Below are positions 34,144 to 45,761 of a stretch of 64,000 nt of DNA, in pieces; position 1 is the stretch's first letter, and the number at the start of each line of letters is the position of its first letter. The translations under genes were made by a program, and so were the position numbers. Under the pieces are notes generated by a model, which saw nothing but the letters and a program-made list of their open reading frames with translations, was not told where the DNA came from and made no database searches. This DNA is from Hyaloperonospora brassicae (taxonomy: Eukaryota; Oomycota; Peronosporomycetes; Peronosporales; Peronosporaceae): positions 1 through 64,000 of the forward strand of contig CANTFL010000122.1 of assembly GCA_947650285.1 (NCBI GenBank). The letters run 5' to 3'.

Positions 34144-35223
34144 ATGTGCTCGCTTGACGTTGGTGCAGGCGCTCGAGCTTTGACAAGGGACACGCAGCGG
34201 CTGCGACGATTTGAGTGGAGAGGTGCAGCAGCTTCGTGGCGCAGCAAGTGGAAAGAAGAGTGCCGCAGAGACGTGGAGGGAGAGCAGCCATAGACACACG
34301 TGGGTGACGCGCGCGTGAAGGGACATGGGCTTTAGTATACACTTTGCTACTGTCTACAGTGCAAGAAATTCGACCCGCTTGTGCTCGGTACTTGTGTTGT
34401 TGCGTTTGGCAAATGTGCTGCTTGGAGTATGTTGACGCAGGCGCGGTGTCTGGAAACCTGTGGACTATAAAGGCTGGATGACTTGGCAAGTGGATGCAAC
34501 AGCCGTGTGGCCGAGGTGTGCCGACTGGAGTAGATTTGAGCTCGCAGGCCAGCAGGCTGTAAGTTCCGCAGGCTAATTGCGGCGAATCTGATCGGTGGTT
34601 GGCCGTTCGAGCTGTTTCGTGACAAGGAGCGATTACCAATACACTGACTCTCTCGTGTGGATTCGACCTGGATCGAAGACAATAGCGTGCCTTATTTTAT
34701 AGGACTCCATTTAGTTCTCGAGAAAATGCCCAAAATTCTCAAACATTATAAACTCAATCAGATCGTTTGTTCTGCTCCAGCAAAGCGATTCAAGTGACCA
34801 TATATAAGTGACCATATACAAGTAACCATATATAAGTGACCATATATATGTAACCATAAACATGTGCCCAAGTAGCAGACAGCCCCTATTCCATACTAAA
34901 GCTCTAGTTCGCGTCAATGATCTCACGCCGATGCAATGTCAATCATGGCAAAGGTTTTGCACCTTATTCATCGAAGAGACCTATTGACTCAATTTGACAT
35001 GAATTGCCACCTGCGAGTCGTGGAGTGCGTAGTTTCGATCGTCCTTGCGTCATGCCCAAATCAAAGCTCGCATGGGCGAAATTGCGTAAAAAACCTCGGG
35101 AGCTCATGAACCTTAGTTTGACAGGATGATTGTAACGGCATACATCCAGGCAGATGTTACGAGACAAAGGGGGCGCTGTGCTCCACCCGTTTGTAGGCAC
35201 TAGTCTCCGTCCTCCCGCTCGGT
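34144..35223. other. Intergenic region between the CHCH gene and EF-2
   Basis: No credible gene; long minus-strand frames near 34136-34639 lack any recognisable domain. Contains a 14-bp tandem repeat array at 34792-34861. Confidence 0.4.
34792..34861 (+). repeat. Five imperfect copies of a 14-bp tandem repeat
   Basis: The unit AAGTGACCATATAT repeats five times with one to four changes per copy. A local AT-rich minisatellite. Confidence 0.85.
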
Positions 35224-35238
35224 GCCATTTCCTCTTTT
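35224..35238 (+). promoter_or_regulatory. Possible initiator-like element of the EF-2 gene
   Basis: GCCATTTCCTCTTTT lies about 70 bp upstream of the EF-2 ATG and resembles oomycete initiator sequences. Judged by eye only. Confidence 0.3.
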
Positions 35239-35308
35239 GGATCCAGCCCGAACGAGAGAGAACGAACGACGACCCCGGCACTAAAACCTCACCTACCGCG
35301 CAGCAACC

Positions 35309-35416
35309 ATGGTACGAATCCGTCCCCCCTCTGCAAATAAATAACTTACGCGAAACAAATTGCAAAAACGCATCGATCTGAACCCGAAAGAACTCGCAAC
35401 TGACTCGCACCCCTTG

Positions 35417-35449
<33 letters not shown>

Positions 35450-38050
35450 GTGTTCGTATCATGCGTCGCGCAGGTGAACTTCACGGTGGACCAGATGCGT
35501 GAGATCATGGACTACACGAAGAACATTCGTAACATGTCCGTGATCGCCCACGTCGACCACGGCAAGTCGACGCTGACCGACTCTTTGGTGTCGAAGGCTG
35601 GTATCATCTCGGCCAAACACGCCGGCGAGGCTCGTTTCACAGACACGCGCGCCGACGAGCAGGAGCGGTGCATTACCATCAAGTCGACGGGTATTTCCAT
35701 GTTCTTCGAGTACGACATGGACGCGGGTGAACAGGCGACGGCCGATGCGATCGCCAAAGAGACGGTCGAGGAAAAGGCTGCGGACGAAGCCGTGACGATC
35801 TCAAAGAACTCGTACCTGATCAACTTGATCGACTCGCCTGGTCACGTCGACTTTTCGTCCGAAGTGACGGCGGCGCTGCGTGTGACAGACGGTGCGCTGG
35901 TTGTTGTCGACTGCATTGAAGGCGTCTGCGTGCAGACCGAGACGGTGCTCCGTCAGTCGATCAGCGAGCGCGTGAAGCCTGTTCTGATGGTGAACAAGGT
36001 CGACCGTGCGCTGCTCGAGCTCCACCTGGAGCCTGAGGACTGCTACCAGTCGTTCACCCGGGCCATTGAGACGGTGAACGTGGTGATTGCCACCTACTTT
36101 GACGAGAAGCTGGGAGATGTGCAGGTGTACCCCGAAAAGGGCACGGTCGCCTTTGGATCGGGTCTGCACCAGTGGGGTTTCACGCTGAAAAAGTTTGCTC
36201 GTCTGTACTCGAAGAAGTTTGGTATTGGTGAAGACAAGATGATGCAGAAATTGTGGGGCGACTGGTACTTTGACGCTGCCAACAAGAAGTGGACGAGCAA
36301 GAACAACGCAGAAGGCTCACTCAAGCGTGCTTTCTGTCAGTTTATCATGGACCCCATCATCAAGATGTTCGACGCGATCATGAACGACAAGAAGGCGAAG
36401 TACGAGAAGATGATGAAAGCTGTTGGTGTGGAGCTGAAGTCGGACGAGAAGGAGCTGACGGGCAAGCCTTTGCTGAAGCGGGTCATGCAGCGCTGGTTGC
36501 CGGCTGCTGACGCTGTCCTCGAAATGATCGTGGTGCACCTGCCGTCCCCCGTGACGGCCCAGAGGTACCGTGTGGACACTCTGTACGAAGGTCCTCAGGA
36601 CGACGAGTGCGCTGAGGCTATCCGTAAGTGCGACGTCAACGGTCCCCTGGTGATGTACGTGTCGAAGATGGTGCCGACCTCGGACAAGGGTCGTTTCTAC
36701 GCATTCGGCCGCGTGTTTGCCGGTAAGATCGCCACCGGCCAGAAAGTGCGCATGCTGGGCCCGAACTACGTTCCTGGCAAGAAGACCGATTTGTGGGTAA
36801 AGAACATTCAGCGTACGGTCATTATGATGGGTCGTTACGTCGAGCAGACCCCTGACATTCCGGCCGGTAACACGTGCGCCCTGGTCGGTGTTGACCAGTA
36901 CCTGCTGAAGTCTGGTACGATTACGACGTCGGAGACGGGCCACACGATCCGTACGATGAAGTTCTCAGTGTCACCCGTTGTGCGTGTGGCTGTTGAGCCC
37001 AAGACCGCTGCCGATCTGCCCAAGCTCGTGGAGGGCATGAAGCGTTTGTCCAAGTCGGACCCTATGGTCCTGTGTTACACGGAGGAGTCGGGTGAGCACA
37101 TTATTGCTGGTGCCGGCGAGCTTCACCTTGAAATCTGTCTGAAGGATTTGCAGGAGGAGTTCATGGGCACGGAGGTGAAGATTTCGGAGCCGGTCGTTTC
37201 CTACCGCGAGACGATCACTGGCAACTCGTCGAAGACGTGTCTGTCCAAGTCGCCTAACAAGCACAACCGTCTCTTTTGCGAGGCCACTCCTTTGAGTGAC
37301 GAGCTGACGCAGGAGATGGAGGATGGAAAGGATGAGGTGAGCCCTCGCTTCGACCAGAAACTGCGTGCGCGATACCTGGCCGACAACCACGAGTGGGACG
37401 TGACTGACGCCCGTAAGATTTGGGGCTACGGACCTGACGGTACGGGTGCCAACCTGTTTGTCGACGTCACGAAGGGTGTGTCGTACCTGAACGAAATCAA
37501 GGAGTCGGTGCTTGGCGGCTTCAACTGGGCCACGAAAGACGGTGTTCTGTGCGAAGAGGTCGTGCGCGGTATGCGCGTGAACCTGCTCGACGTGGTGCTG
37601 CACGCCGATGCTATTCACCGTGGCATGGGCCAGATCCTGCCCACTACCCGTCGTGTGGTCTACGCTTGTCAGCTGGTGTCGGAACCTGCTCTGATGGAGC
37701 CTGTCTTCCTCGCAGACATTCAAGTGCCGCAAGACGCTGTTGGCGGTGTTTACGGCGTGCTCACCCGTCGTCGTGGACACGTGTTTGCGGAGGAGCAGCG
37801 CCCGGGTACGCCGATGATGCAGCTGAAGGCCTACTTGCCTGTCAACGAGTCCTTCGGATTCACTGCGGACTTGCGTCAAGCGACCGGTGGCAAGGCCTTC
37901 CCGCAGTGCGTGTTTGACCACTACCAGGTTGTTGGCGGTGACCCGACGGACACGAACAACATGGCGGGCAAGCTGGTGAATGGCGTGCGTGTGCGCAAGG
38001 GTTTGACGCCGGAAGTGCCTCCTCTCGACCGTTTCTACGACCGCCTGTAG
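35309..38050 (+). CDS. EEF2: Translation elongation factor 2
   Basis: Exon 1 is just the ATG (35309-35311). A 162-bp intron (35312-35473) with a (CT)n-rich tract and acceptor gcgcag separates it from exon 2 (35474-38050). The product begins [15 protein letters not shown], the standard eukaryotic EF-2 start, and is 859 residues, the normal length. GTPase motifs: AHVDHGKST (G1), ITIKSTGIS (switch I Thr), DSPGHVDF (G3), NKVD (G4). The diphthamide-site segment is [15 protein letters not shown], with His present but Met where the animal/yeast sequence has Gly. The C-terminus is [10 protein letters not shown] instead of the common LDKL-type end. EF-2 drives ribosomal translocation in the cytosol. 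Long minus-strand frames over this gene are codon-bias shadows. Confidence 0.97.
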
Positions 38051-39900
38051 GGCGTTTGGCTCGAGCTAAATCTACGCGGTAGTGAGCAGCCTTGTGGCAT
38101 TGGCGCGGCGAGGCTCGCGAGTGCAGATTTTAGACTCGGTTTACTATCGTCGTTAAATGAGACGTCTTTGCTTTGTACGTTGTTGTGGTCGCCTGCTTAC
38201 AGGAATACGTCTGCGGGCTTTGTCAGTGTGTCGTGGTGACAGTCTCAATGACAGATTCGTATCCTGTTTATACGGAATAAGCACCTTCCGTTTTCTACTT
38301 TGGACAGAAACCACGATTCAGGAACATGCCATCGAAGTTCTCATTCCACTCACGCATTCGGAGACTTACCATGCTCTACGGTGGCAAATTTTCTACTTCG
38401 TCTCTCTACCATACACGTGCATGACGCTGTGATCGACCGTCGGCTTGTGACATTCGCCATAGCTTTACGTCACGCCAGCATACAGCCCACATATGAAGCA
38501 GTGCTTTGTTGGAATGTAGCACCGTCGATGTCCATCGAAAACTCGTTTCGATCTCATCAGAAAGATGAGTAATTGCACTGACAGCGTATATGCTGTACAT
38601 ACAGCAACTTCGCCAATTGTAACGAGGGTTTCCCGACCTTCAGCTCAGACGTCGAAAAGCGACCACGGTACTTCACATCATCGCTATCGCAAGCAGAACA
38701 GCTTGTTGATCTGGACAATACTGCGGAACTGGTTGTCACACTTATGTGACGAAAGCAAGACCTTGTAGCAAGCCATTGTCGGCGATTCCACGATGAAAAC
38801 AACTTCTGATGCTCGCAGCCTGAAGTTCCGCCTCAGGACCGTCTATCAACTATCACATCGTTTTGTTTTTTTCTAGTTCACATTGCAACACTTTTTTCCG
38901 CCCATCGATTCCATGATGGCAGCTGTTTGTGGCAAAGATGTCGACAAAAACTATCGTGCTACAACACGTCGCTTTTCTGTCGACAACTTTGCCATAGACA
39001 GCTGCAATGTTGGTTGCAATGCATGCATGAAACCTACTCGATCTCGATGAGGCCATCGTGTGTAAAGATGGTAGAGTGCTTCCACATTGCAACGACTTAG
39101 CTATATGGCTCCGATTCATATGATCATTACAAATGCAAAATTCTGCAAACAATTAGTTTTGTTAGTCGAACGCGCCATTGATCTTTGTATCAAGCTTATG
39201 CTAGTCTCGTCGACGTCTCTTTTGCAAAGCCTCGGCCTTTATTCCAGTGTGACTAGGATAGGTAGCGAGAAGCCATATGCTGTGTCTCAGATGACTTCAC
39301 TACAGTACTTACAGTCCGCTACACTATCTGCCGACCTATGGCGCAACTCCTTACTCAACAATTCGCTGTATCTCGGATGTTTTTTCGCTGTCAACTTGGC
39401 TCAAAAACTTGTGCGCTTGAATCGTTATCAAGCTCAAAAAGGCCATTTTTGGTAATCTTGCATGAACGACATCAAAGTATTGCAAATGTGTCGCCAAATA
39501 CCCGGCAACGACAAAAAACTGACCAGCGACTTCTGCTGACGTCTCGCTGTCGCTAGGCACAAAGTAAACGATGTTGGATTAAAATTCGCTAATCATACGT
39601 ACATTTTAAAATAATGTATATCTTACTCATTATGCAATTTGTTGTCGAAGGAACGTTTCGGCTGGTAAGCCTCACCAAAATGTACGCTCAGACGATTCGA
39701 GATGCGCGACATTGCGACTAGCAATGCGCCATGTGGCGATTAATAACAGGCTCATGCGATAAAATAATGCGCAACGTATTTATTAATAACTGGCTGTCGG
39801 ATTGCATTTAGTAGGCTTATGTTAGCAAAAAAATTACGAATGAAGGACCTTTTACAACTCACTTGTCACCTTGCCGTTCAGTGCTAATTTATTTGAGTCA
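38051..39900. other. Gene-poor region downstream of EF-2
   Basis: About 1.85 kb with only short frames and nothing recognisable beyond the expected EF-2 3' end. Confidence 0.45.
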
Positions 39901-40378
39901 TTTGGGTATGAGCCCAAGCTTCATTTCTCAAGATTACGCCTTCACCATAATCGCCGCTAAAAATCCCATCGCCCGCATCGATAGGTATTGGGGGACCGAA
40001 ATCCACACATATACGTTCACTGTACACATGGTGCTAAAGGAGCGCGATCTATGGAAGGTAAGCATTAGAGAGTTCAAGCTATAGCGCTACCTTATACACA
40101 TATATTATGCGCTGGATACTGTCTTTTTGGAAGAATCGCATCTACCGCTATTTCGATCGACAAATGGCGCGTATAGGGCCTACGTCACTCTGAAAGGAAC
40201 TATAAAGGGATTGGCAAACAAGCTATTTCTTCTGCAACAATTCTTCACGCCAGCAATGGACGATAGCGACGATCTGTTGGCAAAATCGTCAAGTACAAGT
40301 ATATGGATGATTGGCGAAAGGCGGATAGCGCTCCGGTCGGCAACAGCCACGTTGTATTCACACTTCTTAAAATCTTAA
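39901..40378 (+). pseudogene. Decayed Copia-type Gag fragment
   Basis: The first frame (to 40084) reads YWGTEIHTYTFTVHMVLKER followed by DLWKV, matching the F-DG-NY-W-(F/R)M-MVL-DLW pattern at the start of Ty1/Copia Gag. After a frame change, about 40105-40378 reads FLEESHLPLFRSTNGAYRAY then LANKLFLLQQFFTPAMDD, the next conserved Gag block. Order and spacing fit one broken Gag gene. No Copia pol or LTR was found nearby, so this is an isolated relic. Confidence 0.65.
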
Positions 40379-41660
40379 GCTATTATTCATAGTCCCTAAT
40401 TACAGAAATATAGCCACGTGCTGCCCTAAGTTTATGGGAACTCGTGACTCCCTGGATAATGTGTGAAGACATACAGCGCAAAGAATAGGGTGGCGTCATC
40501 AAAGGAGCTCCTGACAGATAAAAATGTCAAGAATCCATACAAAGCTGTCACAACAAGCGCAAAAGAGGGAGTCCTGTGAATATATCGGCAATGACATTTG
40601 TGTGGCGAGAAGGACATCAATAGCTTGAAGTGTCTTTTCGGTATACTTTATAATGCGGGGCGATATGGAAACAATAAGGTAGCATCGCTTCGATCTAAAA
40701 AAGAACCGACGACTACTTGATGTCGGCTTATAAAAATGAAATCAAGTCGAGTGAAGCTTAGCTAAATGAATCGAATGAGATGCAGCACACCACTCACTCG
40801 AATGTGTTCACAAATTAGCACATCAATGGTCTTCAGTACATGTGCATCATTCTGACGACGGCGTAGATGCAAGAAGTAGGTAATGGTAAAGTCGTAATGC
40901 CAATGAAGACATAGAAGTATACAGGAAAGGTGAGTTTACTGTCATCTGTTCATTGACTACATTACACGCTACCTGCTTCCTACATTGCCATTTAAATAAA
41001 GGCACTTTATATTGTACGTTAAGAAGCGACAGTTGCTTTGCAGAGGTGAAGAGCGTGCAAGCGCCTCTAGGTGCACTTTTAGCCTATATATGTTAAGCGT
41101 GAACTCACCCATACCGGACGAGGCAAATGTGCAAATCCCGAAAACTTTACATTCGGACATCACCTCGTACCTGTTGCACCTTCGACTTGATCATATTAGC
41201 CATGTCGCTCTAGGCGTCATTTATTAGGGCCTACTACATTGTCACCGGCTTTAAGCCATTAAACAGCAGGAGATATGGAACGGATGCGCACCGGGAAAAT
41301 AAACACATGTGCAATTTACACCAATTATCTGGTGCGCGCAAAGATATGTCTGTAAGTCATCCAAAGTGACGTCTGCGTCAAGATGCTTCAGTGAGTTGGA
41401 TAAAGGCAAAGTGCCATCTTCTTCATGCAATCTACACATGTGTTCGTTTATTTGCTGACAAAAGTCATAAGCGGCCGCCAAATCTGCAGAATAGAACTAT
41501 TTGCAGACCCTAGACCAGCGACAGCTAGTAAATACTTCGCAGGGACGGAGTCTGAGGGTACAAGTCGCGTAGTATGATGACGTTATGTGGCAACCGTAAA
41601 AACGCACAAGAATCATTACTAAATCACACACCTTATCTCAACGGATTCACGAAAGTGTGG
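40379..41660. other. No gene recognised left of E2
   Basis: About 1.3 kb of AT-rich sequence with short frames only, running up to the E2 3' LTR. Confidence 0.45.
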
Positions 41661-42510
41661 TAGAGTGGTGATCACATATTACTCGTGATCCCGACTCTCC
41701 ACTGGCGCCCGGATGACCGACTAATGGAGGGGGTACCCCGATTTCGTGTTCTGTATCTTCTTGCTCACCTTGGGTACCCGTCGGTGGGGCGGGTTACACT
41801 CTTCTTGGTGGACTTGAGTTGAAGCTGAAGTTGACCGCTTTAGGGATAGGGGTTGATCGGGTGGAAACTCTGCACCCGTTTAAACGTGGGGTGGATCGAG
41901 TGGAAATTCTTTACTCTATAGCAAGTACACTTGGGCGCTCTCCCAGAGTCGCCTGTATCCAAACGTGATGCTTGATCCGCGAGCCTTCTGACCACTTGAG
42001 CCGTCTCGCGATCTTGAATCTGAACCGTAAGGATCCCTGCGTCCGATAGAAGTTGGGGGGAGTGAGAATCGATGTTCCGGTTGGCCAAAAACTCTAAGGG
42101 CAAAGCTTGCAGAGACGCGGGTCACTCTTTATTCAACGGGAGGCCAAAGTTCCCGCCCGGGAGAACTCGACGCGTGTCTTTCGTTGCAAATTCAATTCCG
42201 TTTAATGTCAACCAACCAAATCCAAAACCTATGACTATGTCTATCTGTTCGCTAGATCACTGTTGCGTATCGCCTGTCTATGTAATTCACCTCGTGCATC
42301 ATCTGGTCCACAGCAGACACTCGGGTGGAGGCTCGCTTCGTAGCGGATCGCTAGGTAGTGGATCGCTCCATAGTGAATCGCTAGGTGGTGGATCGCTCCA
42401 TAGTGAATCGCTAGGTGGTGGATCGCCCGGGGTGGATAATTTGGGTAAACGATCGCGGTATGTAATCCTTAATTTTTATGTGTCCACACAATTATGTGTC
42501 CACACAATCA
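41661..42510 (-). mobile_element. E2 3' LTR
   Basis: Positions 41661-42366 pair with 52912-53616. The remaining 42367-42510 has no partner because the other LTR is truncated. The start in element orientation (TGATTGTGTGGACACA at 42510) is inferred from a TG and a duplicated TGTGTGGACACATAA block. No clear polypurine tract is adjacent, so this end is uncertain. The other end is TA in place of TG on the plus strand, a likely point mutation. Confidence 0.7.
42331..42420 (+). repeat. Tandem 30-bp repeats in the E2 LTR
   Basis: Two identical 30-bp units (42361-42390, 42391-42420; each starts GATCGCTCCATAGTG) follow one diverged unit (42331-42360). The partner LTR breaks off within the first unit boundary. 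Confidence 0.9.
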
Positions 42511-43030
42511 AGCATTAAATACTCGGGGTGGATCGTGATCAATCTCTCGATTCTCTTATGCGGCATCCACCGTCGAATCGCCGTCACTTCTGAGACCTCG
42601 CATGTTTGATGATCTTGACGATCCACTCCTCCAGCTTGCTTCCATATTCCTCTATTCTCCATTATTGTTAGCGATTCAGTACTCCAGTTGATGTTCACCC
42701 CTTCAGTGATCCGGACCTTGTAACTTGGTGATCCAAGCCCTTGATTGCGGATCGTAATCGGTCAGTCGTCGATCCTTGACTATACCCCTTCTTGACCGTT
42801 AGGTAGACCAATCCGCATAATTTCAACCGTCGTTTTCTTTCACTAAGTCGTTTGATCCCATCGTTCGTGCCAACGGGAACATCCCCGAGCGCGCTCCACC
42901 GATCGAATTGATCTCACACTTAATGCGGTCATCCTGATCCCCACTTACCATCATTATTCCGCTGCGCTTCTTCACAATCTTCCCCTGCACCGGCGGTCGA
43001 CATACAGTGTCGATCGACTGTGCACCCACA

Positions 43031-45264
43031 ATGCCTATGGATCCTGAATCATCCGCACCTTCCAGCTCGGAGGCTGATAACCCGATCTCGCTTTCATCTC
43101 CGCTTCCGGTTTCGACTGGCGGAAGACATGCCTTGTTGATTTCGTCTCGGGCGAGCGCTGCATCCTTGTTGGATCACGATACTTTGACTGCGGAGATCGC
43201 GTCACTCTACGATCAACTGGATCGTCTGGACGCGGTTGTTGCAGGATACCACGCGTTGGAGAAATTATGTCGGGAACAGAAACTGCAGATCGACCGACTA
43301 CAAACGGAATTGCGATCGATCGTCGAGATCGCCTCGCGCATAGCGACCTCTGTCCAAGAGCGTTATATCGGCACCGATCGTCAGAATATGCTCGAGAGGT
43401 TGCGTGGGTTCCAAGCGGAGTTGGCACGACGCTTAAGTCAAGATTACGTGATCCGAGAACTCAAGACCGCTCTCTTAGAAGCCGATAGAAAAACTGAAAC
43501 AAACAGAGGATCGACGCATTCGTGAATCGTTAATCGCTTAACAGCAAGTTGGAGACGTTGACTTCGCGCCTAACTGCTGCGGAACAGAAATCGGGCGGAA
43601 ATCTCCAAGCTGCAACGGCCAAGGCATTCAAGTACAAGAAACTATTCAGCAAAGTTTATTTGAAACTTGACACGGCCAGAATGGCGTTGGAAGACATGTC
43701 GAAGACATATCAAGACCGACTCCGCTCAAAAAAGTGCGTAGGGGCGGAGCTGCAGCGGATGCGACCGGACCTCGCGGACCGGGAAGCCGAGGTGGATCGT
43801 CTGCGCAGTTCAGCATTGGGCTGGGAACAGAAGTGTTTCTCGGTCGTTCGCGATAGCGACGTGATCCTGACTCACCCGGCTGAATTGGCTTCTGTATTGC
43901 TCCGCTTTGCTTCAAATGTCCCTCTCACGACTTCCACTAAACCACCAAACGGCAAGCGATCCAGGTTCACGGATCTCAATCTCCCGATCAAGCTTTTCCG
44001 CGCCGCAAAGATGACGCGATCTGGAACGAAATCAGTAGCAATTCCTCGGCCAAGTCAGCCGGTGAGTCCCCGCGATCCACTGGGCCTGTGCAATCCACCA
44101 CATCGTCCGGAATCATTGAAACCTCCCGCTTTTCTACGCGATCTTCCAGAACATCTTGCTCTGACGAGTCCAAAATCGTCAGAATCTGCACGGACTCCGA
44201 TTACCCAAGGCATCTTGAGTAAAACACGATCCGTCTCCCAAGCAGGAAGGAAGCGAGACCAGCAACTTCCGGCCAGCGATCTACCTTTTTCCGATACAGA
44301 GCCCTTCGACTCTTATGAAGAGGATACCCTGCCCGCCTTATCTGGATCTCGCTCTTCGTTGCAGCGACGGGGATCGTCGATCAATGCTCTGCCTTCTTCC
44401 GGATCGACTCTTGCCCCAATTCTCGTAGATTCTCCCAGTCCCAATTCTGGATAGCCCCCACCTTTGAGTGGATCCGCACCGCCCAGTCTCGAAAGAGGAC
44501 CTCGCCGACGAAGCGTCAAGCGACTACGACGGATCGGTCAGCATGACCAGTGACGCGCGGGATGCCGAGAATGCCCTGTTTCGGCCAACTGAATACGAAC
44601 GTTTGGCCCCGACCCGGGTGACCCGCGATGAATGGTTTCCCGGATACCGCGATCGGGTACCCTGGTCCCATCACCTCGTAAACCCGTGGTCGGCCCGTCG
44701 CGTCAGATTGACTTGCGTGGCGGAGCTGGACGTGGATACCCTGTTCAAGTATCTGAAGCGGCCGAAAGGGTACATCTTTCCAGCACCCACAGCTCCTCGA
44801 TCCGACGCCGCTCCGCCTAAATCCGAGTGGATTCCACAGTTAGTTACTTTGGCTTATATGTTGGCGCTATACCTGCAAGAGCCTTGGATCCACTATGGAG
44901 ACAAGTCAAACCGGTCTCCTTTCACGCTACTGGTTGGTTCACTGAGTTGTCGACCATGTATCGCGACTTCGGGACCCGGCACCGGCAGGCTCTATGGGAA
45001 GCGACCCACGCCTTGTATCTGCCAATCGAGCAACGCGAACGCAATACGGAGCTGGCGCAGATTTACAAGCAGCGCAAACAGCGGCGGTCGCGATCCGGAC
45101 CCCGGTGGAAAAAGGTGATGCGTTCCATCCTTCAGGGAATGATCGACGGACATCGCGATCTGGACTTGTTCCTGGGCCCCTTCTTCATGCGCTTCCCGTC
45201 TACGGTCGAGATGCGTCCATGGTACCCGGGTTTGGTTGATATACAGACGAACATACAAACCTGA
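43031..45264 (+). pseudogene. E2 antisense ORF (coiled-coil protein), frameshifted
   Basis: Plus strand, opposite to E2 gag-pol. It begins at ATG 43031 (MPMDPESSAPSSSEAD) and continues in three frames: 43031-43525 and 43549-44454 (coiled-coil: LYDQLDRLDAVVAGYHALEK, LTSRLTAAEQK, LEDMSKTYQDRL; then a Ser/Pro/Arg-rich part), 44468-45118 (DEWFPGYRDRVPW, FKYLKRPKGYIF), and 44827-45264 (DFGTRHRQALWEATHALYLP, ends WYPGLVDIQTNIQT-stop). Removing the shifts would leave a protein of roughly 740 residues. No known domain recognised. It lies between integrase and the 3' LTR and converges on integrase, as do antisense ORFs of plant Tat elements. Confidence 0.65.
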
Positions 45265-45761
45265 TCTCAGCCCTGACGCGTCTCGATATATCTGAACCTT
45301 AGAGCAATTAGTTTCGATCCCGCATTGAGGATCACCCAGGGTCGTCGATCGACCGCCTATCCGGTAAGTTTTTCCCGAAGTAGTCCATAGTGATCCAGAC
45401 AGTCTCTTCACTTAATCGTTTAATTCATCTTCATCGTTTTATTCTTCGTCGATCGTCACATAAGTTCATCTCGTTTGCTTTTTTTATATGCATCCACTGC
45501 GATCAGGCTTCAATACCCTGGATCGCCACACGTCGCCTCTCTCCCAGTACTCACTCTTCAACCTTCTTGTAGGCCAATTCCGAGTCCACAGGTCGACTAT
45601 TCGTCCACCGCTTCTTCATGTGGTTGCATCACCCCGAAGCGATTCTTGCTGACCCGATCGCGATCGAACTCTTGCAGAAAGGATACACAGTTCAAGTATC
45701 CCTCATCTGTCCATGTCGAATCACGAGATCCCTTCCACTACACCAAATACTGGCGTTGGAT

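Noticed and set aside
33670..34326. 218-codon minus-strand ORF over the CHCH gene
   Set aside because: Low-complexity Arg/Ala/Gly shadow of the Pro/Ala/Gln-rich gene.
35360..35473. Upstream extension of the EF-2 reading frame
   Set aside because: The frame through the (CT)n tract is intronic; the family start MVNFTVDQ requires splicing from the ATG at 35309.
36971..37921. 316-codon minus-strand ORF in EF-2
   Set aside because: His/Leu/Arg-rich shadow produced by the strong codon bias of EF-2.
42072..42518. 148-codon plus-strand ORF inside the E2 LTR
   Set aside because: Lies wholly within LTR sequence; the repeated G-S-L residues come from the 30-bp tandem repeats. The same frame is truncated in the other LTR.
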